Of a stretch of 7,810 bases of DNA, positions 1 through 6,624 are shown in pieces (positions within the stretch are counted from its first letter, which is position 1; every line of letters begins with the position of its first letter). The DNA comes from JADHUC01 sp964617665 (GTDB lineage Bacteria > Planctomycetota > Planctomycetia > Pirellulales > Pirellulaceae): NCBI GenBank assembly GCA_964617665.1, contig CAZUAH010000626.1, positions 1 through 7,810 of the forward strand, in the 5' to 3' direction. The notes under the pieces were generated by a model. That model saw only the letters and a program-made list of their open reading frames with translations, was not told the DNA's origin and made no database searches. A program made the translations under genes and the position numbers.

Positions 1-62
1 AGAAAGCGATCAAACGCCACATGTTCGGGCTCGACTACCTGTTGCTCGAAAAGGCGGATTGA
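1..62 (+). CDS. C-terminal end of an unidentified protein (5' part outside window)
   Basis: One plus-strand frame is open from the window edge and ends at a TGA at 60-62. Its visible tail reads KAIKRHMFGLDYLLLEKAD. Only 19 residues can be seen, so no family or function can be assigned. The stretch FGLDYLLLE could be a C-terminal beta strand, as in many Rossmann-like enzymes, but this is a guess. The frame ends 18 bases before the stop of the minus-strand M23-like gene, so the two genes converge. No hairpin followed by a T-run is visible in the short gap. It may instead be a chance open frame, because 19 codons is little evidence. Confidence 0.45.
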   Translation, partial: KAIKRHMFGLDYLLLEKAD

Positions 63-80
63 GGCAGCTTTCGAGTCCAG

Positions 81-2327
81 TCAGTCTGCCACGCGGCGGA
101 AATGTGCGGCGTCGGCGATGACCAGTCCTTTCGACCCTTCAGCAAGGATTTCGATGAAACCATCCGAGCCTTCGTCGAAGTCGAACGTGCCGATGGTCCG
201 AGACTTGGCCGGGACAACTCTTGCGGTTGAATCCCCGTCACGGTGGCACACTCGCACGTCGAATTCCGTCCCCGGTCTGAATGGAGTCTCGTCGGCCAGT
301 GTCACCTCGAATCGACCGCTTCGCAGATCAGGGGTAAACCGGACGAACTCGCCGGCTGCTGACTTGCTGCCGTTGGTCAGATAGAAGCCTTCGTGACCTC
401 GCTTTCCGCTCGGACATCGGCAGAAGCGATGCCCGACCCAGAAGTACGGACTCGCGTAACAAGCGTCATCGCAATCGTCGATCGTCAGCTGCGCGGACGG
501 TGGAACGGACGGAACGCGGAGCATGACGCGGAAACTCTGTGGTGAGTTGATCGCACCAGGACAGTCGATAGCTACCACGGCTAAGTATTCCCCAGCGCTA
601 AGGCCGGTTCCATCTACGCCAACGCGCAGAGATTGGACGTTTCCCTTGCCGGACGCTTCGATCGTGAGCCAGTTATCACCTTTCCAGTATTTGATCGAGG
701 GACTGTTCATTGTCGATAGCGTGCCTCCGCCCTGATTCCGCAGGCAGACAGTCTTCGCCAGCGGCACGGGCCGCGTTGGTCGCGCCACAAACTCCAACGT
801 ATGCGGTATTGACCGCGCAGCTACGCCGTACACGTCAGCGACCGGCACCGGACGACGACGAAAGGCAATTTCGTCAGGTGCCGACAGAGCGAGTGCAGGG
901 GCGGCAAGGGATTCGCCGTTCACTGTGATGTGTTGCGTTTGAGTGGCTTGGTTCGTTCCGTCGTGGACGACCAACGTCACGGGATACACACCAGCACGTG
1001 CGAACGTATGCTGCAGCTTCAGGCCCATCGCAAAACCACCGTCGCCAAACCTCCAGAAGTACGATGGCTCTGCGCCGTTGGCGCCCTTACACGAACCGTC
1101 TGCCGAAAATGTGACCGGTTCGCCCGTTTGGCACGGCGAAAGTGGAGCGATCGACGCGCGAATCGCACCATCGCGAGCCTTTTGATCTTCAAAGATCTGC
1201 CAGAAGACGATCCACGGATCCAGGTGCAGGACCTCGGGGCGTTCTTGGGCCAGTTCCGATTGATCGTCAAAGTCAATCGGAAACGCAGTAGACGAGGAAG
1301 GCCCAGAAGTCCCTTCTCCCCCTGGGAGAAGGTTAGGATGAGGGTCTTGTGTTCCAGACGTGCCCTCACCCCGGCCCTCTCCCAAAGGGAGAGGGGGCAA
1401 GGCCCCTGACTGCTCGCCTCTCTCGGAGCAGCGCGGGCGACCGACCTTGAATTCGAAGTGCGTATGCTCGTGGCTACCCACGTGCACACCCGCCGTTGTC
1501 GCATACTCGGTGCCGACGGAAAGGGGCGTACGCTCAGGAACCAACAGTTCAATCAAGTGATGCGTCTGTAAGGCCCAAACGTCGCCATTGGGCCAGCGGC
1601 GGATGCCGCGCCAGCGATTGTTGTTGTGCCCTGCCTTCAGGCTGTTGAAGTAGGCCTGGGTGTCGAAGGCGATCGGCGCGAGCAGCAGGCTACCTTTCGG
1701 GTGATTGATGTCCATCCCCACATGGCAGGCCTGCCCGAGGTACGGCCCCAAGTAGCAGTCATCGCCGTTATAGCAACGGCCCACGTCGATGTAGTTCTGT
1801 TCCTCGTCCAGCCATGGTTGCGTTTCCTCGGGGCAGATTCGCAACGTAGCGTCCTGGATGGCAAAGCGAGCGTCCTTTCGCGGGACGCATTGCAGGTTTC
1901 CATTCCTCGGATAGCGGACGGGAATCAAATCAAATGCGTCTTTCACGATATCCGGCCAGATTCGCACGCCATTCACGACGTAGGGTTCGTAGAAACACTC
2001 CTGGCTGCAGGCGTAACGGCGCATCGTCATTGGTTGGCCGTCGACCAGAACTCGACAATCGAAGCGATAGACAATGCCGCCCGGTTCGACCCGCTCGACA
2101 ATGGCTGCCGAGGTATCCTGAAGCACAAGCGTCCGCGTTTGCCCATTGCGCAGCGCAAACCGAAGCGTGTCGCCGCAGTTCATCTCCAGTGCGGTGATCG
2201 TGTCTTTGGCCTGAAGTTCGATCGCCTCGGCCGCGCTGGCATCGCCAGGCAGGCTTTTGCCCAGGCTGGCCAAAGCAAATGTGCAAGCCAATAGGATGAA
2301 AGAAGGTAGCCGTTTTTCTTGTGCCAC
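81..2327 (-). CDS. Exported M23-type metallopeptidase-like protein with PKD, BACON-like and golvesin-type C-terminal domains
   Basis: This is a 748-residue protein. Residues 1 to about 34 form a Sec signal peptide (basic QEKR, a hydrophobic run, then ASA-AEA). The M23 (lysostaphin/LytM) zinc signature is visible as H202-VGM-D206 and H288-T-H290 followed by FEF. M23 enzymes normally cut peptide cross-links of peptidoglycan; the substrate here is unknown. A linker at about 295-355 contains translated REP palindromes. A PKD domain follows (about 390-471, with WRFGDGG), then a BACON-like Ig domain (about 520-602, NQGGGTLS to FRVML), then a golvesin/xanthan-lyase-type domain (about 624-748, with IGTFDFDEG and VIADAAHF). 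The mature part has about 19 cysteines, which suggests disulfides and an extracellular location. The frame is open to an ATG at 2399, but I chose GTG 2327 because a strong GGGAGGT site lies 8-9 bases upstream and it places the signal peptide at the N-terminus. The domain calls are pattern-based; the PKD and M23 calls are the firmest. Confidence 0.85.
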   Translation of the reverse strand: MAQEKRLPSFILLACTFALASLGKSLPGDASAAEAIELQAKDTITALEMNCGDTLRFALRNGQTRTLVLQDTSAAIVERVEPGGIVYRFDCRVLVDGQPMTMRRYACSQECFYEPYVVNGVRIWPDIVKDAFDLIPVRYPRNGNLQCVPRKDARFAIQDATLRICPEETQPWLDEEQNYIDVGRCYNGDDCYLGPYLGQACHVGMDINHPKGSLLLAPIAFDTQAYFNSLKAGHNNNRWRGIRRWPNGDVWALQTHHLIELLVPERTPLSVGTEYATTAGVHVGSHEHTHFEFKVGRPRCSERGEQSGALPPLPLGEGRGEGTSGTQDPHPNLLPGGEGTSGPSSSTAFPIDFDDQSELAQERPEVLHLDPWIVFWQIFEDQKARDGAIRASIAPLSPCQTGEPVTFSADGSCKGANGAEPSYFWRFGDGGFAMGLKLQHTFARAGVYPVTLVVHDGTNQATQTQHITVNGESLAAPALALSAPDEIAFRRRPVPVADVYGVAARSIPHTLEFVARPTRPVPLAKTVCLRNQGGGTLSTMNSPSIKYWKGDNWLTIEASGKGNVQSLRVGVDGTGLSAGEYLAVVAIDCPGAINSPQSFRVMLRVPSVPPSAQLTIDDCDDACYASPYFWVGHRFCRCPSGKRGHEGFYLTNGSKSAAGEFVRFTPDLRSGRFEVTLADETPFRPGTEFDVRVCHRDGDSTARVVPAKSRTIGTFDFDEGSDGFIEILAEGSKGLVIADAAHFRRVAD
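1312..1332. repeat. REP-type hairpin, left unit
   Basis: A perfect 9-bp inverted repeat, CCTTCTCCC and GGGAGAAGG, is separated by a 3-base loop (CCT). In the minus-strand gene it encodes the LLPGGEG part of the linker. In the transcript it should fold into a stable hairpin, with no T-tract after it, so it is not a terminator. Confidence 0.85.
1375..1395. repeat. REP-type hairpin, right unit
   Basis: A perfect 9-bp inverted repeat, CCCTCTCCC and GGGAGAGGG, is separated by the loop AAA. In the minus-strand gene it encodes PLPLGEG. Its arms differ from those of the left unit by one transition per arm, and it lies in the opposite orientation. The opposite strand of this unit reads LTPALSQRERG, a peptide often seen where this repeat is translated. 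Confidence 0.85.
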
Positions 2328-2335
2328 TGGAAATG

Positions 2336-2342
2336 ACCTCCC
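2336..2342 (-). promoter_or_regulatory. Ribosome binding site of the M23-like gene, fixing a GTG start
   Basis: The minus strand reads GGGAGGT, then 8 bases, then GTG at 2327. It is the only strong Shine-Dalgarno match near the 5' end of this open frame. It supports GTG 2327 over the ATG at 2399, which would put 24 extra non-hydrophobic residues ahead of the signal peptide. Confidence 0.75.
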
Positions 2343-2370
2343 GTAAACCGCACCGCTACAACTCGATGTC

Positions 2371-2399
2371 AATGTGTCACGGCTGCGCAGCGTTGTCAA
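2371..2399 (-). promoter_or_regulatory. Possible sigma-70-type promoter for the M23-like gene
   Basis: In the 111-bp gap after the lyase gene, the minus strand has a perfect TTGACA (2399-2394), a 17-base spacer, and CACATT (2376-2371) as a weak -10 with 3 of 6 matches. The spacer contains the palindrome GCTGCGCAGC (2382-2391). A second TTGACA lies at 2372-2367, but the hexamer 17 bases after it (GGTTTA) is poor. The -35 match is good and the -10 is weak, so this is a candidate only. If real, it would let the M23 gene be expressed independently of the lyase gene. Confidence 0.25.
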
Positions 2400-2438
2400 G
2401 CGCGCAAAATACGGCTGAACGAGGGGCCTGTCGCTGCA

Positions 2439-5400
2439 TTAAGGCCCGACGACTTTCAGGTATATCGGACGACCGGTTACGGGAAGGTGAAGGGCCGTCG
2501 CCTTGGGGCCCCAGTTCTTTCGGTCGCTCGATGACTGGATCTGTCGTCCTGGAAGGGAAACGTCAACCGGTACGTCATTCGTTAATTCCAAGATTCCGTC
2601 TTCAATCCGCCGCAGTGACACCGAGGTGCTCTGTCGCACGATGTCCCCAACGCCATATTCCCACAGTCGCAATACGCCCGCTTCGCCAAATGCCTCGCGA
2701 TTGACGGTCGGTCCATCGTCCAACCGGAAGCGGCCTTCGCCCGAGTATGTCGCACGCCAAAACGACTTGTACGCTTCGTCCGACGCCACCCAACCGGCGC
2801 GGTTGTGGTCCAGGTACTCAACCAGTGGCCGAAGGGTGGTCGTGACTGTGGACTCGGCGGCGTTGACTTCTTCGATTTGACTGCGGAAGTAGTCGGCGCC
2901 TCGCTTCAATGCCATCACGCTGCCGTCTCCGGAAGAGGCAATAGACGTGGCAGTGTAGGTTGTCCAGTGATTCGGAACACCGACTTCGAAAACCGACTCG
3001 CCCTGCCGCTTCGGCCAGGGTTGGTCGATCCACATCTCGCGTGCTTCGTAGTCGACCCGAGTGACGGTACCGCGGCGTTCGGACGCAACGGTGGTGATCT
3101 TGACAAGCGGGCTTTCGAGCGTTCGACCGCCCACCAGCGTCGCTTGTCGCAGCCCGGCGTTGTCGGTCGAGTAAAAGGCGAACTCGCCGGAGACTTTGAA
3201 CTTTGCCTCAGGAATGTCACGCATTCGATCTGAATGGCCGTCAGCGAAACACACGTCGGTGTGACCATTGCGGGTTTTCACTTCCACGGCAACCGGACGT
3301 CGCGCATCAGTGTCATTCCCAGCAACGCGCAACTGACGGCGGCTGGCGATGAACGGTTCGCCTACATAGGGCTCAACGAGGGCGACGAACACCCGTGGCG
3401 TCGACTCGGCAGCCTCACCGGTGCGGACCATCAAGTTTGTGAAATGGTATTTCCATTGGCGGCAGACAAATTCGCCTCGAAGCGCCCGCATTCCGCCCGC
3501 GTCGAGAAGGTGCAAACGCGTGTACTTCCGCGGCGAGTCGGGATCGTAGTTCTTGCGCAACAACTCCTTTTCGCCCGCACCGGTTCCCTCGACCTCACGA
3601 GCTAACTGCCATGTCGCCTCCAGTGTGTCTGGCGCGTCGCCTGCGGCGTTCATCTCGGGCATCAACTTGAATCGGCTTAGATATTCGGCCTCGTCGGTGC
3701 CTTCGGCCGGTGGCTTTACCTTCGTTGCATTCCAATCGAAATCGTCGTTCAGCGGTCCGTGGAAGCAATAGGTGTGCCGCTGACCGCCACCGACGCGGAA
3801 CACATCGAACACATACGAGTTGGCCGTCGTCACATCGCCGGGCAATTCTGCTGTTGGAACCTGCTGGTCGGGTGGTAGCTTCGTCGAGCCATCGCCTTCG
3901 TCTACGTCAACCAGTGCGATCTGCCGACGGAACAAGTCGACTCCCTCCGGCGGCGCGGCGTTGGCGGCCAGGTATCGCGCGCCGGTATGATCGGCCAACG
4001 CGGTTGCCCATGAATGGCGAAACGCCGGATGCCCGTCCACCTGCACCAGATTGTGAACACGCGTGGTCCGATCGCCGGGCACTGAATAGCCCGGCCGCTG
4101 CCCGCCGTCGATCGTCATGGGCAGTCCATGGGCTGCGACTTGCAGGTCCAGCGAGTCGTAATGCTCGTGTCCCACGCCAAAACCCAACCGCAGGTATGCA
4201 GCTCGGCGAAAGCGGCAATCGTCGTGCGAGTGGCCCGTTTCCAGTACGCCGGCCCACATGGGCAAGACGCGCGAGCGGTTCTCCAGCCAAGGAGCTCGCA
4301 GCTGTTGCTCCGCAGCTTTTTCGATCTCAGACCACTCTTTGTCCGTCTCACCATCGCGATCCAGGTAATGTCGCATGACGAAGGCGAACTTCGGGTCTCG
4401 TGTCCATCGCCAGCCGTGCCGGGCGAAGCCCAGGTCGCGCAGCGTGTGTCCAGGGACTTTGTCCGGGCCGCAGACATCGCCGATGCGCAGGAAGTCGCCG
4501 CCGGCAACCACGTTATCCAGCCGCCAATAGCTGTGCGCTGCAGGTTTCGGATAACGGCGCGAATCCGATAGATCGAACTTCGGATTCCCGCCAGTTTTCA
4601 GGTACAGATCCAGCGATGCAGCTACGCGCAACGCACCTTCGCCCTGAGCGTAATAGGCCGAACCAACCACCTCCGTCCCCTCGCGCGTGCAACCGCTGAT
4701 CATCACATCCTGGACGCCGGCGACTGGCAACGGGTAGATGAATGTGCGCGAGAAGAGCCATTCCATCCACGGATCCGTGACATCGCGGTTTCCGACAATG
4801 GACGCCAGATTGGCGATGTCCACTACGTCCGTGTGATAGTGATATCGCATGATGCGTTTGGCCACAGTCTGAACGAAATACACGTCGATCAAACGGATCA
4901 CGTCTTCCGGCGTCTTCACCCAAGGCACGAACCGTCCAACCGATTCGGCCAGTCGACGATTGCCTTGAATGAAATCGAACAACTCGTCGTATTCGTACAT
5001 GATCGGTTTGACATACAGCGGATAATGCGGCAGGAAGAAGGCCGCCGTGAAGCGACGGCGACAACTGGCATCGCGGTTGAACGGTCCGGGATCGTGGGCC
5101 GTGTTACTCACGTACTCGGAGAAATCAAGCCTGGGGAAGGCGTAGGCATAGCGGACCAGCGTGATCGCAGCGTCATGAGCGTCGTCTCGATTGCCACGCT
5201 GCTTGTACAATTTGAGGGACCGGCCGACATTCTGGTAGTAGCCGCGATTCAGTTCATGCACGCGGTTCCCGATAGGCGACCAGACGGCTCCCTCCTCGGG
5301 TTTGTCTGTGTCCGGGAAGTACAATCCGGCCCCGTCGTCCTTCAGCGGATAGGGATCGGGAAGCGGCTTGTTGGCTCGCAAATCAGCCATCGTGTAGACG

Positions 5401-6593
5401 AGGTTCAGTTTCGGATTGGCCAGGAACACGTCGCTTTCGCTCCAACCTTCCCGGTTCCGCATTTCGCCGGCCTTCTGGGGCGAGACCCAGTTGCCGTGTT
5501 GTTCCATGATCTGTTCGCCAGCCAGCAGGTCTGAACCTGCTCGAACGCCGCGGATCGAGCCATAGCCTCCGTGGCCCACGCGGATGCTGCTACCTTGGGT
5601 GTTGACTGGTGGGAATCCGTTCCAGATATCCGCATCGCGTTGGAGTCGCTGCTGTTGGTCGAGCGGTTCGGGTATGGTTCGACCTTGCTCCTTGGCTTCG
5701 GCCAGTGCCGCCTTTGCCGCAGGTCCTGCGCTGGCGACGGTAGTGCGGGTTTTGATCGCCTGCCGCAGCGTGCCGGCCAGCGCATCGTCCAGCGTGACGT
5801 TGTGTACGAGCAAGTCGACCGTCGAGCCACGATCCACAGCCAACTCGGCTCGGTAGCGGCGCTTGGCAGTGGCGTGGAAATAGAACTCGGCCACGCTGTA
5901 AAACTCGTCGCAGTAGCCCAACCGCAACCGGTACTGCGAAGTCCCGCCGTTCAGACCGTCGTTCACACTCATTCGCATAAACAGCGGTTCGCGGAACGGG
6001 CGCAGCTTTTCGGTTTCGACGGCACCGATTACGCGCACGGTGTACAAGCCTTGGTCGAGTTCGCCCAGGTCGAGTTTCAGCACTGGCACGTCGACCTTCA
6101 TTCGCACCACCGGCACGGGCTCGGCAAAACGGCCGGTCGGCCGCGGTGTTTGATGACGTGGCACCCAGTAAACTGGCGCAGCGTAGGTTTCGGCTTGTGA
6201 AGCGTCGGCGCCAGGGAATTTCGGAGCCACGAAGTTTTTCAATTGACTCTGGCTGTCGAAGAAACTGCGGATCGGCATATATTTGAACATGTAGCCTCGC
6301 CAATGTTCGACCGATCCGTCATAAAGCTGCCGCTCCGGAGCCTGACCCTGCGGTCCCCACTCGCGATAGGCGTGCCCCATGTCTTCAAAGTCTTCGCCCT
6401 CTTCCATCAACTCCGGTATGCACCCCGGATATCCCGGCCGTTCGCCGTGTTGCGTCGCGAACAGCGGCAGTTTCACGCCAGCCAACGGCCCGCCAATTTC
6501 GAGTTCTTCGGCGGCTGCGGCGACAGAAACAGAAGACGCCGCCAAGCTAAGAAAGACAAGAGACAATGAAACAGGTATACGGCGTCTTGTCAT
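2439..6593 (-). CDS. Exported heparinase II/III-like polysaccharide lyase, very large (1384 aa)
   Basis: Residues 1 to about 27 form a clear signal peptide (MTRRR, a hydrophobic Leu/Ser/Ala run, SVAAAA). A beta-rich N-terminal region (about 110-275, including LDLGELDQGLYTVRVIGA) may be a carbohydrate-binding or accessory domain. The alpha/alpha-toroid part of the lyase lies at about 430-720 and includes REGTEVVGSAYY (637-648). It is followed by the heparinase II/III beta-sandwich motif GHEHYDSLDL (H809, H811, Y812, D813) with AHGLPMTIDGG and VHNLVQVDG. About 450 further beta-rich residues follow. Known relatives cleave uronic-acid polysaccharides (heparin/heparan, alginate) by beta-elimination using Tyr and His, helped by an Asn or His that neutralises the carboxylate. 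Candidate Tyr and His are present, but the neutralising residue is not clearly placed (possibly N602 in VGNRD). The substrate cannot be named. Typical family members are about 600-800 residues. I chose ATG 6593 for its AGGAG site and signal peptide; the frame extends to 6683 but would overlap the LRR gene. Confidence 0.85.
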   Translation of the reverse strand: MTRRRIPVSLSLVFLSLAASSVSVAAAAEELEIGGPLAGVKLPLFATQHGERPGYPGCIPELMEEGEDFEDMGHAYREWGPQGQAPERQLYDGSVEHWRGYMFKYMPIRSFFDSQSQLKNFVAPKFPGADASQAETYAAPVYWVPRHQTPRPTGRFAEPVPVVRMKVDVPVLKLDLGELDQGLYTVRVIGAVETEKLRPFREPLFMRMSVNDGLNGGTSQYRLRLGYCDEFYSVAEFYFHATAKRRYRAELAVDRGSTVDLLVHNVTLDDALAGTLRQAIKTRTTVASAGPAAKAALAEAKEQGRTIPEPLDQQQRLQRDADIWNGFPPVNTQGSSIRVGHGGYGSIRGVRAGSDLLAGEQIMEQHGNWVSPQKAGEMRNREGWSESDVFLANPKLNLVYTMADLRANKPLPDPYPLKDDGAGLYFPDTDKPEEGAVWSPIGNRVHELNRGYYQNVGRSLKLYKQRGNRDDAHDAAITLVRYAYAFPRLDFSEYVSNTAHDPGPFNRDASCRRRFTAAFFLPHYPLYVKPIMYEYDELFDFIQGNRRLAESVGRFVPWVKTPEDVIRLIDVYFVQTVAKRIMRYHYHTDVVDIANLASIVGNRDVTDPWMEWLFSRTFIYPLPVAGVQDVMISGCTREGTEVVGSAYYAQGEGALRVAASLDLYLKTGGNPKFDLSDSRRYPKPAAHSYWRLDNVVAGGDFLRIGDVCGPDKVPGHTLRDLGFARHGWRWTRDPKFAFVMRHYLDRDGETDKEWSEIEKAAEQQLRAPWLENRSRVLPMWAGVLETGHSHDDCRFRRAAYLRLGFGVGHEHYDSLDLQVAAHGLPMTIDGGQRPGYSVPGDRTTRVHNLVQVDGHPAFRHSWATALADHTGARYLAANAAPPEGVDLFRRQIALVDVDEGDGSTKLPPDQQVPTAELPGDVTTANSYVFDVFRVGGGQRHTYCFHGPLNDDFDWNATKVKPPAEGTDEAEYLSRFKLMPEMNAAGDAPDTLEATWQLAREVEGTGAGEKELLRKNYDPDSPRKYTRLHLLDAGGMRALRGEFVCRQWKYHFTNLMVRTGEAAESTPRVFVALVEPYVGEPFIASRRQLRVAGNDTDARRPVAVEVKTRNGHTDVCFADGHSDRMRDIPEAKFKVSGEFAFYSTDNAGLRQATLVGGRTLESPLVKITTVASERRGTVTRVDYEAREMWIDQPWPKRQGESVFEVGVPNHWTTYTATSIASSGDGSVMALKRGADYFRSQIEEVNAAESTVTTTLRPLVEYLDHNRAGWVASDEAYKSFWRATYSGEGRFRLDDGPTVNREAFGEAGVLRLWEYGVGDIVRQSTSVSLRRIEDGILELTNDVPVDVSLPGRQIQSSSDRKNWGPKATALHLPVTGRPIYLKVVGP

Positions 6594-6599
6594 GTTAGT

Positions 6600-6604
6600 C
6601 TCCT
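6600..6604 (-). promoter_or_regulatory. Ribosome binding site of the heparinase-like gene
   Basis: The minus strand reads AAAGGAG, ACTAAC, ATG, so AGGAG sits 6 bases before ATG 6593, inside the 31-bp gap after the LRR gene. It decides the start over the in-frame ATG at 6683. It also indicates that the lyase has its own translation signal within a shared transcript. Confidence 0.8.
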
Positions 6605-6624
6605 TTCGGATCACCGATTCGCGT

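Larger units (their letters stand above)
1310..1397. repeat. REPIN-like element: two inverted REP-type palindromes inside the M23-like gene
   Basis: Two GC-rich palindromic units of about 37 bases face each other across a spacer of about 16 bases. Each unit is a 9-3-9 hairpin followed by an inward tail (ttaggatgagggt on the left; ccggggtgagggc on the right when reverse-complemented). The differences between the paired units are mainly transitions. GGGAGAGGG-type palindromes of this kind are known dispersed REP repeats in several bacterial groups, and they give recognisable false peptides such as LPLGEGRGEG and LTPALSQRERG. Here they are translated in the frame of the host gene as residues about 308-339 (PLPLGEGRGEG, then PHPNLLPGGEG), in the linker between the M23 and PKD domains. 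The open frame is intact on both sides. No RAYT transposase is present in the window. Confidence 0.85.

Noticed and set aside
930..1409. Plus-strand open frame of 159 codons that includes LTPALSQRERG
   Set aside because: It lies opposite the M23-like gene over the PKD region and the REP palindromes. The peptide is the usual false translation of this repeat, and the frame shows no domain.
1626..2294. Plus-strand open frame of 222 codons
   Set aside because: It is antisense to the M23-like gene, whose zinc-site motifs and signal peptide show that the minus strand is coding. The frame is explained by GC-rich codon bias.
2298..2327. Possible lipobox LLAC near the start of the M23-like protein (C15)
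   Set aside because: The hydrophobic run before it is short and continues after the Cys (TFALASLG), and an ASA-A site further on fits ordinary signal peptidase better.
3710..4378. Plus-strand open frame of 222 codons, very Arg/Ala/Pro-rich
   Set aside because: Its composition is typical of an antisense shadow. It overlaps the conserved heparinase H-E-H-Y motif on the other strand.
4833..5534. Plus-strand open frame of 233 codons
   Set aside because: It is antisense to the toroid part of the lyase, with no recognisable domain and no ribosome binding site noticed.
5571..6303. Long open frames on both strands over the N-terminal part of the lyase gene (209 and 237 codons)
   Set aside because: Both are out of frame with the lyase, which has a clear signal peptide and continuous domains. 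Their compositions look like shadows.
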